The notes under the pieces were generated by a model. The model was given only the letters and a program-made list of their open reading frames with translations, did not search any database and was not told the DNA's origin. A stretch of 64,000 nucleotides of DNA from assembly GCA_964414585.1 (NCBI GenBank), contig CAYPXR010000066.1:26172-90171 (forward strand), in the 5' to 3' direction. The DNA comes from DATEMU01 sp964414585 (lineage in GTDB: Bacteria > Planctomycetota > Phycisphaerae > UBA1845 > UTPLA1). The position numbers and the translations under genes were made by a program. Shown here one piece after another: positions 19,321-28,281 of the stretch (positions are counted from its first letter, which is position 1; the number at the start of each line of letters is the position of its first letter).

Positions 19321-20789
19321 TCTTTTCAAGCTGGCTCTTTGCCGTCTTTTTCGCCGTCGTCTTCGGCATCTACTGGTCTCTGCGCACGCGCCGTACGCGG
19401 CACCTCTTCCTGCTGCTGGCCAGTTGCACTTTCTACATGACGTGGAACCCGTGGCTGATCCTGCTCATCTTCGCCACGATCGCCATCGACTTCGCCGCCG
19501 CCCTCGCCATCGACCGCATCGAAAGCCCCTCCCGGCGTAAGGCGATCCTGCTCGTCAGCCTCGTTTCCAACCTCGGCGTCCTCGCCGTCTTCAAATACGC
19601 CGATTTCTTCATCCTCTCCTTCCGCGACCTGCTGACGGCCGTCGGTCTCCACGGAAATCCGCACACGCTCGCCATCATCCTCCCCGTCGGCATCAGCTTT
19701 TTCACCTTTCAATCGCTCAGCTACACCATCGACGTCTACCGCCGCGTCATCCCGCCCGTCCGGTCGTTCGTCGACTTCTCCCTCTTCGTCATGTTCTTCC
19801 CGCAGCTCGTCGCCGGTCCGATCGTGAAGGCCCGCGATTTCCTCCCGCAACTCGATACGATCAAGCGTTTCGACTGGCCGCGCTTCGATTCCGCCGTAGT
19901 CCTCTTCATGATCGGCCTGACGAAAAAACTGCTCATCGCCGACCAATTGGCCACGCTCGTCGACCCCGTCTTCGCCGACCCGGCCCACTACACGTCGCGC
20001 GATCTCTGGCTGGCGATGTTCTGCTACGGCGGTCAGATCTACTGCGATTTCTCCGGCTACACCGACATGGCCATCGCCTCCGCCCGGATGCTCGGTTTCG
20101 ATCTCATGGAAAACTTCGCCAACCCGTATCTGGCGACGAGCCTCGTCGATTTCTGGCGGCGCTGGCACATCTCGCTCTCCACCTGGCTGCGAGATTATCT
20201 CTACATCCCCCTCGGCGGATCGCGATTCGGCAAGTGGCTCACCTATCGCAACCTCATGATCACGATGCTCCTCGGCGGCCTGTGGCACGGTGCGAGCTGG
20301 ACCTTCGTCATCTGGGGCGCGATCCACGGCCTCGCTCTCGCCATCAACAAGGCTTTCAGCTCGCGGTCCGGCACGCAACGCCTGACAAACGTCCTTCCCC
20401 GCTCGATGCGGACGGTCGCCTGCTGGGCGCTGACTCTGCTCGTCGTTCACATCGCCTGGGTCCCTTTCCGCTGCCAGCCCGTCACGCCGGCCGGCGCCTC
20501 CGAACCCGAGCCGACCGTCGCCGCCCTTCAGCGCGCGACTTATTTCGTCGAGCATCTTTTCGTCCCCGCCGAACCGGCGAATCCGACCTGGCTGATGAAC
20601 AAAGTCCCGCTCGTCTTCGCGCTGGTCGTGATGTTCGGCTTGCAACTTTACGACGAAGGACGCCGACGCGGATGGCCGGCCCTGCGGCTTCCCGCTCCCG
20701 TCGCCGGCGTCAGCTACGCCATGTGGATTCTCGCGCTCCTGATTCTCAGCCCCGAGAACACCAGTCCGTTCATCTATTTTCAGTTTTGA
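19317..20789 (+). CDS. MBOAT-family O-acyltransferase (AlgI-like)
   Basis: The 490-residue protein starts at GTG 19317 with GGAGG at 19305-19309, seven bases before it. It has the AlgI/DltB layout: about eleven membrane segments, LPVGISFFTFQSLSYTIDVYR, FPQLVAGPIVKARDF, YCDFSGYTDMAI, FWRRWHISLSTWLRDY and finally GLWHGASWTF, where the His is the proposed active-site residue. The family carries acyl groups across the membrane for O-acylation of alginate, cellulose or other glycans. Translational coupling to the SGNH-like gene and the nearby ligase-like gene indicate acylation of an exported polysaccharide, substrate unknown. Confidence 0.95.
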   Translation: MIFSSWLFAVFFAVVFGIYWSLRTRRTRHLFLLLASCTFYMTWNPWLILLIFATIAIDFAAALAIDRIESPSRRKAILLVSLVSNLGVLAVFKYADFFILSFRDLLTAVGLHGNPHTLAIILPVGISFFTFQSLSYTIDVYRRVIPPVRSFVDFSLFVMFFPQLVAGPIVKARDFLPQLDTIKRFDWPRFDSAVVLFMIGLTKKLLIADQLATLVDPVFADPAHYTSRDLWLAMFCYGGQIYCDFSGYTDMAIASARMLGFDLMENFANPYLATSLVDFWRRWHISLSTWLRDYLYIPLGGSRFGKWLTYRNLMITMLLGGLWHGASWTFVIWGAIHGLALAINKAFSSRSGTQRLTNVLPRSMRTVACWALTLLVVHIAWVPFRCQPVTPAGASEPEPTVAALQRATYFVEHLFVPAEPANPTWLMNKVPLVFALVVMFGLQLYDEGRRRGWPALRLPAPVAGVSYAMWILALLILSPENTSPFIYFQF

Positions 20790-20995
20790 TCCCGATCGGC
20801 CTCGGCCCAAATCCCGTCACCGGCGATTTTCCTTGCCAACGGCCGGGTTCACTCTTAACATCCCGCGCGGTGTTGTTCGTCGGGCCGCTCTTCGCGGCTG
20901 CATCAGTCTTGGGTCTTTCGCCCGGTCATTACTGCCTGGCGGCCCTCCAGGCACTGCCGGCGAAAGACCCGCTTCATTTGTTGGCGGAGGGCTTC

Positions 20996-21493
20996 ATGAC
21001 GACTCTCGATATCCTCATCGATCGCCTGCAAAGAGCCCGGCGGTGGACCATCGACCTCATTGACAACTTCGAGGAATCAAAGTGGTTTGACGCCCCGGCC
21101 CCCGGCGTGGGTCATGTCGCCTGGCAACTCGGACACCTCGCCGCATCGCAGGTCGTCCTCGTTCACACACGCTGTTTCAACTTGAACTACACGGATCACC
21201 TGTCCGCGTCGTTCCGCGACACCTTCGGCCGCGGCTCGAAACCGGTCGCCGACCGCGCCGCCTATCCGCCGCTGGCGGATATCCGCGGAACCTTCGACCG
21301 CATTCACAACGAGACGATCGAGCTGATCAAAAAGATAAACCCCGCTGAACTGGATACGCCCGCCTACGGCGATCCGCACCCGATGTTCACCCACAAGGCC
21401 GGCGCGATCGGCATGACGGCGATGCACGAATGCTTCCACGCCGGCCAAATCGCATTGATCCGCCGCCTCGCCGGCAAAGACCCGCTTCGCTAA
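20996..21493 (+). CDS. DinB-like (YfiT/DinB superfamily) protein
   Basis: A 165-residue cytoplasmic protein. The ATG at 20996 has GGAGG at 20986-20990 and is preferred to the very long in-frame extension across the MBOAT gene. A four-helix bundle is expected. VGHVAWQLGHLAASQ and MHECFHAGQIALIRR hold the conserved histidines that bind a divalent metal in this superfamily. Members are thiol S-transferases or stress-induced proteins, and the substrate here is unknown. The 206 bases before it hold no other gene. Confidence 0.85.
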   Translation: MTTLDILIDRLQRARRWTIDLIDNFEESKWFDAPAPGVGHVAWQLGHLAASQVVLVHTRCFNLNYTDHLSASFRDTFGRGSKPVADRAAYPPLADIRGTFDRIHNETIELIKKINPAELDTPAYGDPHPMFTHKAGAIGMTAMHECFHAGQIALIRRLAGKDPLR

Positions 21494-21519
21494 CGGGGAT
21501 CTTCTCAGTCAGAAGATAC

Positions 21520-21642
21520 TCACCACAGAGGCGCCGAGACACCGAGAAAAAGCAAAGTGTCCAAATTCAGACCTTTTTCCCGCCTTTAGGTCAGACATGC
21601 CTCAAATCTAATAGTCTCCGTGCCTCTGTGCCTCTGTGGTGA
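21520..21642. repeat. Imperfect 27-base inverted repeat (CACAGAGGC type)
   Basis: The left arm 21520-21546 begins TCACCACAGAGG and the right arm 21616-21642 ends CCTCTGTGGTGA. They pair over 27 positions with four mismatches by hand alignment, around a 69-base centre. The right arm contains two TGCCTCTG octamers. From general experience, sequences of this 'accacagaggcac' type recur between genes in many environmental genomes; here I only see the structure. It could fold as a long stem in RNA between the convergent DinB and membrane-protein genes. Confidence 0.7.
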
Positions 21643-21672
21643 ATAATTTGGAACAAACATGAGCCAATGACT

Positions 21673-22386
21673 TCACACCGCCCCGCGATCCTGCCGCACG
21701 TATTCCGGTATCAACTGCACGAACCCTTCAATCAACCTCATCACGCCGGGCAACTCGTCAACGCTGTAGTGCCGCGATTTGATGATCATCACGATCCGCC
21801 CGCCGAGCTGCCAGTCGCTCGCCGGCGCGGCCATCAAATATTCCATCATCTTCGGATGGATCAGATCGTACGCGAATTTTCGGTCCGTCGAACTGATGTA
21901 ATATCGCTTGCTGAACTCCTCGCTCTCGAAATCGATGTCTTCGAACCCCACCATCCCCGCGAGTTTGTCAAAGAACCCCTCCGGTCGGATGCGCATCTTG
22001 GAGAGCGCCAGATCGATCTTCGCCAGAACGATGCCGTAATGATGCGTCTGCTGGTGTTTCCCGCTCCCGGTCGTGTATTTGTAGTCAAACATCTCCCAGT
22101 CGACGCTCCCGCGACGACCGTGGATCAAATTGCTCGATCGCCGGCTATGGCCCTGATCGAACGGCTCGAAGGCTTCGAATTGCGCGTGAAGGTCGCCCGG
22201 CGAGGCGTTAAACGAAAATCCATTCTGCAACGCGAATGCCGACAGCGCCTGACGTCGCTTCGCGGCGGCGATGAACGACCAAACAACGGCGATGATCGCG
22301 AATGCAAAGACAAGGACGTAGATCAGGACTTGACCGAAGCCCTCGGGGGAATTCGCCAGCGTAATCGTCGAAAGTCGCATAGGCAT
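21673..22386 (-). CDS. Membrane-anchored protein of unknown function
   Basis: A 237-residue protein with one N-terminal membrane segment (VLIYVLVFAFAIIAVVWSFI, about residues 20-39) and a cytoplasmic remainder. The segment VDWEMFDYKYTTGSGKHQQTH begins a beta-rich domain that resembles DUF3137-like or galectin-like proteins annotated in other genomes, but I cannot assign it. The start may be codon 1 (22386) or codon 3. It stands alone, convergent with dinB and divergent from the next lipoprotein gene. Confidence 0.6.
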   Translation of the reverse strand: MPMRLSTITLANSPEGFGQVLIYVLVFAFAIIAVVWSFIAAAKRRQALSAFALQNGFSFNASPGDLHAQFEAFEPFDQGHSRRSSNLIHGRRGSVDWEMFDYKYTTGSGKHQQTHHYGIVLAKIDLALSKMRIRPEGFFDKLAGMVGFEDIDFESEEFSKRYYISSTDRKFAYDLIHPKMMEYLMAAPASDWQLGGRIVMIIKSRHYSVDELPGVMRLIEGFVQLIPEYVRQDRGAV

Positions 22387-22741
22387 TAGAGTTTACCCAG
22401 TTTATAAATCGGCGAAACCCGTCGACGTTATGCGAATGGATTCGCGGCACGACCAATGATCGCGCGAGCGTGTTGTCACGGCCCCGACTTCGCGAACAAA
22501 AATATCTCATGCGTCGCCCGGTTGCTCCGATAATCGCACGGCGCACATACGCCCTCAATCGAACATTCTTGACTCCAACGTCCGCTTCTGATAAGTTCGA
22601 TTTCGCAGTTCCAAAACGGCAGTGTCGGGCCGTGTCGAAGCGGTTCTCACTACGCTGCCGGCGGATATCGTAACGCGAGACAATGCTCGCCTGCGAAATA
22701 GCGATGGTGTACACAACCACTGGTCTCTTGGAGGGCTCAAC
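22387..22741. other. Divergent intergenic region, no gene recognised
   Basis: This 355-base spacer separates two divergent genes and should hold both promoters. The short frames in it have no ribosome-binding site or recognisable product. The only clear signal is GGAGGG at 22730-22735, the ribosome-binding site of the plus-strand lipoprotein. Confidence 0.5.
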
Positions 22742-23458
22742 ATGAATCGCTCGTTTGAAATGTTCAACTTTCGCGCGAAGGCCGTCTTGTGCATGACGCT
22801 CGCCATTGCCATGCACGTCGTCGTCGGTTGCGGCGGCTCGTCGTCGCTCTTTCCCACGGGCGGCACGGTCGTTCCCTTGACGCCCGATCACGCCCTGACG
22901 CACGCCCTGGCCGGCACGCCGTTCTCCGCCGCGACGGCGATCGAGATGAATCCCTCGACCAGACAGTTCCGGCTGGTCTTTCCCGACAACTCCCAGCAAA
23001 TCACGGGGACCATGACCTACGTGAACGGCCAACCCCAGGTGAAGACCTTTACGATGGCCCTGGGTTCGAAGTCGGTGACGCTGAGCTTCAACGCAAACCA
23101 GGAAATCACCAACATCGACACCTCCGCCGGGCCCAACTGGCAGCGGACCGTCACCACCCAGGCGCCGCAGGCCGCCCAGGCCCCCCGCGCTCCCGGCGCC
23201 AAGGCCGACAACATTCAAAGCTACCTGACCGCCAACGCCGACCTGCTCCAGCTTGCACAGCAGGCCGACACTCAGGGCGTGACGGCCCCCGCCATCGGTC
23301 AAGGCACCGATCCGGTCAGCGGAACAAACGTAAAGTCCGAGGCCGCCTTCTGGCCCCTGGTGGCGGTTTTCGCGGCGCTGGCGCTGATTCCGCTCGGCAT
23401 CGCCGCGACGCTCTATTTCATTTTTGAAGTCGTCGTCGTGGTCAACGCGATCTTCTGA
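22742..23458 (+). CDS. Predicted lipoprotein with C-terminal membrane helix, unknown function
   Basis: A 238-residue protein beginning at 22742, six bases after GGAGGG. The N-terminus has a signal peptide with lipobox VVVGC. The middle holds a beta-rich domain (TGTMTYVNGQPQVKTF) and an Ala/Pro/Gln linker. The C-terminus is strongly hydrophobic (ALIPLGIAATLYFIFEVVVV). Two membrane anchors on a small protein are unusual. A rho-independent terminator follows at 23490-23524. Confidence 0.65.
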   Translation: MNRSFEMFNFRAKAVLCMTLAIAMHVVVGCGGSSSLFPTGGTVVPLTPDHALTHALAGTPFSAATAIEMNPSTRQFRLVFPDNSQQITGTMTYVNGQPQVKTFTMALGSKSVTLSFNANQEITNIDTSAGPNWQRTVTTQAPQAAQAPRAPGAKADNIQSYLTANADLLQLAQQADTQGVTAPAIGQGTDPVSGTNVKSEAAFWPLVAVFAALALIPLGIAATLYFIFEVVVVVNAIF

Positions 23459-23489
23459 TTCGCGGACGACGCTGCAGAAAATGCTCAAT

Positions 23490-23524
23490 AAAAAGGCCCG
23501 AGGCAAATCGCCCCGGGCCTTTTT
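23490..23524 (+). terminator. Rho-independent terminator, probably bidirectional
   Basis: Arms 23490-23503 and 23511-23524 pair over 14 positions with one mismatch and a seven-base loop. The right arm ends in a T run, and an A run stands on the left. It lies between the convergent lipoprotein and LPP20-like genes and can serve both. Confidence 0.9.
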
Positions 23525-23553
23525 CTTTTCCTGGCTGATTCCGGAAATCGAAA

Positions 23554-24879
23554 TCAGTTCATCGTCTTATAGCGCTGGTAGGTGTGCACGACTTCCCAAA
23601 CCTGCATCGCGGGCATTTCCACCGTGACCGTCGCCGTACCCTCGGAATCGTACGTCGTGTTCTTCACGTAGGCGCCCTGAATGTAGCCGTTCAACTCGGT
23701 GTTGATCTGATCCATCTCGGCGACGAAATCCTTCACCGTCGTCGAGGAGTCGATCTTGAACCCCATGACCTGCTCGGCCAGCTTTCGCTTCGCGTCGAGT
23801 TCCGCGGCCCGGGCGGCCATCAGCTTGCACTGCGGCGTACCCGCCTGCTCCTTCTTGCAGACGCCGTTGCCGTCGGCGCGGATCATCTGCGCCGTCCAGT
23901 CGGGAATCTCCGTCTTCATGCTCGTCGCACAGGCCTTGATCGCCTGCGGCCGGGGAACGCCCATGCCCACCGCGTCAAACGTCTGGCTCTTGATGTGCTG
24001 CGTGACGTTTTCGATGTCCATGCCCGTCACTTTGTCGCCCTTGTAATGGCGCTTGTGCAGCGTCTTGATCGTCGTGATGACCGATTCGACGGGAACCTGG
24101 ACGGTCACTTCGACGATCAATTCATCATGGTGGTAATAGGGCTTACCGACGATCTGTGAGCCGGTCAGCGTCCCACGGGCCTCGGTATCGATGACGTCGG
24201 ACTCGGCCACGAAATCGCGGACGATCGTATCGCTCGTGACGCGCAACCCCTTGATCCGCTCCAGAAGCTTGCGCTTCGCGTCCACTTCGGCGGCGCGCGC
24301 GGCGAGCAGGCGTTCCTGCGGAGGAATCTTCAACCACATCGGCGGATAGGGCGGCGGCGCGGCGAAATTCCCCGCCGGCATGGCGATCTCTCCGCCCGGC
24401 ACGTCCGGAGGAAGGTCCGGCCGCGGCACGCCCATCCCGACGGCCTTGATGATGTTCTTCTCCACGTGCTGCGTGATCTGCTCGAAGTCAGACGCCTTGA
24501 GCTTGTTACCTTTGTAATGGCGCTGGTGGATCGACTTGAGTTCTTCGATCACCTTGGCGACGGTCACTTCGGCCTCAATCGCACAGGTGCCCTCGGAATC
24601 CCACTTGGGCTTACCAAAGCGGACGCCGCGGACGAAGTTGTCGTACTCCGCGCGAATCTCATCCGACTCGGCGACGAAATCGCGCACATGCGTGTCCGCC
24701 GTGATCTGCAATCCCTGAATGGTCTCACCCAGCTTCCGATAGGCGTCCGCCTCCGCGGCGCGCTTGGCGAGCAGTTTGTTCTGGGCGTCCTTTTGGGCGT
24801 CCTGCGCGCGGGCCCCTTGCGGCACCGGCAACAAGAACGCCACGGCGAGGAAGATTGGTGTTTTTGACAGCTTTCTCAT
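23554..24879 (-). CDS. Secreted protein with three tandem LPP20-like domains
   Basis: The 441-residue protein has a signal peptide ending near GARAQ and a start supported by AAAGGAG. Three homologous modules follow, each about 130 residues. Each begins L-x-A-x-R-A-A-E-x-D-A-x-R-K-L, contains T-x-V-x-D-F-V-A-E-x-D and a GKPKWDSEGT-like strand, and ends in a 'trq/HYKG...QHIK...AVGMGVPRP' linker. This is the LPP20/FlgP-type fold, which in other bacteria sits at the outer membrane. Triplication in one chain is unusual. It lies downstream of a CsgG/LpoB-like lipoprotein on the same strand, and both may serve one envelope structure. Confidence 0.75.
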   Translation of the reverse strand: MRKLSKTPIFLAVAFLLPVPQGARAQDAQKDAQNKLLAKRAAEADAYRKLGETIQGLQITADTHVRDFVAESDEIRAEYDNFVRGVRFGKPKWDSEGTCAIEAEVTVAKVIEELKSIHQRHYKGNKLKASDFEQITQHVEKNIIKAVGMGVPRPDLPPDVPGGEIAMPAGNFAAPPPYPPMWLKIPPQERLLAARAAEVDAKRKLLERIKGLRVTSDTIVRDFVAESDVIDTEARGTLTGSQIVGKPYYHHDELIVEVTVQVPVESVITTIKTLHKRHYKGDKVTGMDIENVTQHIKSQTFDAVGMGVPRPQAIKACATSMKTEIPDWTAQMIRADGNGVCKKEQAGTPQCKLMAARAAELDAKRKLAEQVMGFKIDSSTTVKDFVAEMDQINTELNGYIQGAYVKNTTYDSEGTATVTVEMPAMQVWEVVHTYQRYKTMN

Positions 24880-24942
24880 CTTCGGCTCCTTTATTTTTCG
24901 GCGCTGCCGGTCGCGGGTCTGGCGATCGCGGCCGCCGGTGGA

Positions 24943-25974
24943 TTACATCCGATTTACGCGATCGACGGCAGCCTTGTATTTCGGCTCCTTGATGTCCAGC
25001 GACTGCGCGAGTTTGTAATACTTCCGGGCCTCGTCGAGGCGATTGAGCTTCTCGCAGCAGATGCCGGCCCCAAAGAGTGACTTGTGGTCATCCGGGTTGT
25101 CGGCAATCGCCTGCTTGAAATTTGCCAGGCCGCCCTCGTAATCATCGGTCACCAGGCAGCGGACGCCGGCAATGCTCTTTTCGTTGCTGCTGCCTTTCAC
25201 CTCGACCGAGGATTTGATCTCCATCGGCACGAACTTCGCAAGAAACTCCTGCGCCTGGTGTTCGATCATCCCGCCGATGACCTGGTCGCGCGGCGTCATG
25301 TCCGCTTCCGTCTTGCTCGATCCGAAGAACGGGCTCGCCTTGGTTTTGCTGAATTCCTGCGTCGGCATTGAATTCGCCGAGATGACGATATCGTTGGTCG
25401 CGCTGTCTTTGAGTTGGAACTGGCTCTGCACGGTGATGTTGCGGGCTTCTTCGTCCACTTGTTCCGTGTCGACGCTGCCGCCGCCGAAACCGCCGTGCGA
25501 CCAGCCGCCGCCGATGACCGACATCGCGTCAATCGTCCGCTGCTTCCCCACCTGCTTGTCAATCTTGATTGTCACTTTGCTGGTCAGGATCGCCTTGGCC
25601 CCTTTGACCTTGGCGCTGCCCACGTTGTCGTCGTTGTCGGTAATCCCCGCGGAAGCCAGGTCCTTTTCGCCCATCGTCGCCTTCAAATGCTCGCGATCCA
25701 CCAGCTTGATCGGGATGTTGTGCTTCTCCGCCGCCTGTTCCAGGTAATACTGGATCATGTCGGCCGTCATCCGCGACCATTTGTCCTGGTCGTATTCGCC
25801 GGTGTCGCCGCCCATCTGGGCGTTCATCACCGCGATCTGCATGTATTGTTCGCTGAGCGTCGTCTTCGGCTCAATCGTGCGGTTGAACGCAACCGTCGCG
25901 ATCGGCGACTTCGGCCCGCAACCCGTCAACACCGCACCCACGATCAACATGATGAGTACACTTGCGCGTCGCAT
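24943..25974 (-). CDS. CsgG/LpoB-like lipoprotein with C-terminal TPR
   Basis: A 343-residue lipoprotein: MRRASVLIMLIVGAVLTGC carries the lipobox VLTGC, and AGGGAG precedes the start. Residues 25-260 resemble the CsgG/LpoB/curli-assembly superfamily: an early VAFNRT strand, LVDREHLKATMGEKD (like the L-x-R-x-x-L-x-x-I/M pattern), then GAKAILTSKVT. The last 70 residues form a TPR-like pair (GGLANFKQAIADNPDDH and LDEARKYYKLAQSLD). CsgG proteins form export pores and LpoB regulates peptidoglycan synthases; which applies here is open. It is 63 bases upstream of the LPP20-like gene. Confidence 0.65.
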   Translation of the reverse strand: MRRASVLIMLIVGAVLTGCGPKSPIATVAFNRTIEPKTTLSEQYMQIAVMNAQMGGDTGEYDQDKWSRMTADMIQYYLEQAAEKHNIPIKLVDREHLKATMGEKDLASAGITDNDDNVGSAKVKGAKAILTSKVTIKIDKQVGKQRTIDAMSVIGGGWSHGGFGGGSVDTEQVDEEARNITVQSQFQLKDSATNDIVISANSMPTQEFSKTKASPFFGSSKTEADMTPRDQVIGGMIEHQAQEFLAKFVPMEIKSSVEVKGSSNEKSIAGVRCLVTDDYEGGLANFKQAIADNPDDHKSLFGAGICCEKLNRLDEARKYYKLAQSLDIKEPKYKAAVDRVNRM

Positions 25975-26156
25975 GTTCTGGCTCCCTTAAGTATTCCTGA
26001 TCGAAAAAACCGACCGATTCGTTTGAATTACCGGGTTGGACAAGGCTTGCGTCCCGGCGGTTAGTCCCGTGGATGATGACGGGGGCATCCCCGCCATCGG
26101 CCTTTCGTCATACGACGGGGCGAATCGAATGTCAAGATGGCCGGGCCATTAGGAAT

Positions 26157-26211
26157 GGGTACCGTTGGTCATCGCCGGCGCGCAAGCTGCCATCGACGCA
26201 AAACGGTACCC
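26157..26211. repeat. 10-base perfect inverted repeat with 35-base loop
   Basis: GGGTACCGTT at 26157-26166 is matched by AACGGTACCC at 26202-26211. It lies just after the stop-side end of the exported-protein gene (minus strand) and upstream of nothing on the plus strand. No T run follows on either side, so it is not a standard terminator. It may be a structured RNA end or a repeat unit. Confidence 0.4.
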
Positions 26212-26218
26212 ACAACGG

Positions 26219-27658
26219 CTATTTTGAGTGACTATTCGGAAACGTCGTGACCGGACGCGGCCGCACGGCGGGCTGAGAAGCGGGCACGCGAGGCGGCACC
26301 GGCCGGACCGGATGGGCCACGGGCATTGTGGTCGGTCGCGGCATTGGACGGGCTGGACGGGTCGTCGGAACGGGCCGCGTCAAATTCGGCGGTGTCGTCG
26401 CGCCGACGCCGCGGTTGGGCAGCGGACGCGGGCGGGTGCGATTCGACCGTTCCATTTCCTCCTCGGAGACGACCGGTGGCTTGGGGCCGCCGACGATGAT
26501 CGGTCGCGGCGGCGGGCTGAGGCTTGTTTTGACCCGGAGGATGTGCTCGTTGCCGGATTTGATCTGCATCGGGCCGCTATTGGGCGATGACACATCAGCG
26601 ACAAACGCCAACTCCCTTCGAAGGGTCATTTGCAGAAGCATCCCGCGCGTCAGGTCGAATTCGACGGTTCCCTGATAAGCGGCGCGATCGATTCGAAAGT
26701 CGTGCGGCTTGTTCGCGGCCGGCGCCGACGTCGTGGTCGTGTGCGAGGACGTCGGGACCGGCGACGGCTTGGACTCCGGCACCAGCGCATAGTCGCCGCT
26801 GATTTCGATACTGGCCACGTGGCTTTCCCCGCGCCGCCGGACGGCGCGCAACGTGCAGTGGATTTGGGTCGTGACTTTCCCAAACGTCTTCATCACTTCG
26901 GATATGGAATGCGACCACGTCTCACCGACCTTTACGGGGCCGGTCGGAAAATAGAGCGGGCCGATATCGTTTAACAGTTTTTCGGCGGATTGAGCGTTCC
27001 AAAGACAATGTTCGCCGGTTCTGGAAAGATTGCGCCGCGCCGCGTTGACGGCGGCCGCCGTCGTGGGAACGATATTGAGTTCGGCGATCTTTCCCGTTTT
27101 CGGGTCGATCAAAAAGCTCGTCCGCGAGTTCGCGATTCCCGCGAGATCCATCAACGATGGCGGAGGGTAGGAATCGCGAAGCGAGTCGTAAGTGATAGGG
27201 CTCTTGCCGGCTTGTTCCTGCATTTCGAAACGATCGCACCGCCAATTGACAAAAGGCCAGTTGCGGCGCTCCGCATTCATCGTGGTCGCCTCTCGAACCG
27301 ACCGCGGCGTCTGCTGAGTGACCGTCATCCGGCTCTTGGCCCACGTCGTAATCGCCAGCAACGGGGGAATGCCGGCGCTGTCTCGAAACTCGTTCTCAAT
27401 GACGAAATAAAGATCCTTGGGAGGAGTGAAGTGGAATCCAAACGTGTAAGTTGGACCGTCGGAACCCGGAGAATCTGCGGCCGGCGCCGACTTCGATGAC
27501 TCAGACAACCGAGCGGGCGAATCCCCCGGCGCGGCAGGCGGATCTTCCGGTGCCTTAGAGGGCAAAGCCCCGGTGGCGGGCCCGCCGCAAACCGCAGACG
27601 CCGCCACGACCACCAGCATGGCCAAAAGGCAGGCCCAATTTCGAGTAGGAGGTAACAT
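26219..27658 (-). CDS. Exported proline-rich protein, unknown function
   Basis: A 479-residue frame from the ATG at 27658, chosen because it starts the signal-peptide-like segment NWACLLAMLVVVAASAV. The longer frame would read through rplU. A low-complexity Pro/Ala/Ser linker follows. A folded domain (about residues 60-380) includes TYTFGFHFTPPKDLYFVIE and, late, GTVEFDLTRGMLLQMTLRR, a pattern I associate with DUF6263-like surface proteins, though this is weak. The last 100 residues are an Arg/Pro/Thr-rich tail, probably disordered. It follows rplU by 20 bases, in the place where rpmA is normally found. Confidence 0.6.
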   Translation of the reverse strand: MLPPTRNWACLLAMLVVVAASAVCGGPATGALPSKAPEDPPAAPGDSPARLSESSKSAPAADSPGSDGPTYTFGFHFTPPKDLYFVIENEFRDSAGIPPLLAITTWAKSRMTVTQQTPRSVREATTMNAERRNWPFVNWRCDRFEMQEQAGKSPITYDSLRDSYPPPSLMDLAGIANSRTSFLIDPKTGKIAELNIVPTTAAAVNAARRNLSRTGEHCLWNAQSAEKLLNDIGPLYFPTGPVKVGETWSHSISEVMKTFGKVTTQIHCTLRAVRRRGESHVASIEISGDYALVPESKPSPVPTSSHTTTTSAPAANKPHDFRIDRAAYQGTVEFDLTRGMLLQMTLRRELAFVADVSSPNSGPMQIKSGNEHILRVKTSLSPPPRPIIVGGPKPPVVSEEEMERSNRTRPRPLPNRGVGATTPPNLTRPVPTTRPARPMPRPTTMPVAHPVRPVPPRVPASQPAVRPRPVTTFPNSHSK

Positions 27659-27678
27659 CGGCGGGGATGCGCAGGCTT

Positions 27679-27993
27679 TCAACCGCTGATGCTGTCGATG
27701 GTGACCTTGAGATAGTTCTGCCGATGGCCCTTGTGGAGCTTGTAGCCCTTGCGCCGCCTGAATTTCACGATTTCCAGCTTCGGTCCCTTCGCGCGGCCCA
27801 CCAGGCCGGCGGTGACCTTCGCGCCGGCGACATAGGGCGTGCCGATCTTGCACTTCGCGCCGTCGCCGAGCATCAGTACGCGGTCAAACTCAATTTTTTT
27901 CGCGGTCGTCGGTAGATCGCGCAATTCGACATAGAGCGTGTCGTCCTTCTGGACCCGATACTGCTTCCCACCGTCTTCGATGATGGCATACAT
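27679..27993 (-). CDS. rplU: 50S ribosomal protein L21
   Basis: 104 residues from the ATG at 27993. AGGAG stands nine bases upstream, and the frame begins MYAIIEDGGKQYRV, the invariant L21 N-terminus. The C-terminal part KFRRRKGYKLHKGHRQNY is the basic 23S rRNA-binding segment. The length is standard. In most bacteria rplU is followed by rpmA (L27); here the next gene on the strand is an exported protein, so rpmA must be elsewhere or absent. Confidence 0.97.
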   Translation of the reverse strand: MYAIIEDGGKQYRVQKDDTLYVELRDLPTTAKKIEFDRVLMLGDGAKCKIGTPYVAGAKVTAGLVGRAKGPKLEIVKFRRRKGYKLHKGHRQNYLKVTIDSISG

Positions 27994-28281
27994 GTGCTGC
28001 TGTCTCCTGCACTTCAATCGCGGCGATCACTGACCGCCTCAAACTCGGCGGGCAAGACCCACCCGACAAAATCCCAAATAACAGACCCGCCAGTATCGCG
28101 GAAAACGGCCGATTCGGCAAGGGCGCCCGGCGGTTGAATCGCCCCCGCCCCGGCGGACCTTTGACTTGGCCGAACGCTTGCCACGGCCCTAGAATCGAGG
28201 GTTACAGTCGGCCAACGGACGGCCGGCGGGAAGAACCAGACCCCCATCCCGTGGGATCACGAAACCAACGGACCACTCGCC

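Noticed and set aside
19326..20810. A 494-codon open frame on the minus strand across the MBOAT gene.
   Set aside because: It is a shadow of the high-GC coding strand: very Glu/Gly/Arg-rich, no start signal, and the plus strand holds a clear MBOAT protein.
20963..21492. A 20-base near match (GCCGGC(G)AAAGACCCGCTTC) occurs before and at the end of the DinB gene.
   Set aside because: It is short and differs by one inserted base, flanking similarity is absent, and the first copy lies before the gene. It does not fit the layout of the three 3'-end duplications, so chance or a tiny repeat is enough.
26085..26107. Hairpin GACGGGGGCATCCCCGCC as a terminator or riboswitch.
   Set aside because: No T run or downstream gene on a suitable strand; such stems arise easily in GC-rich DNA.
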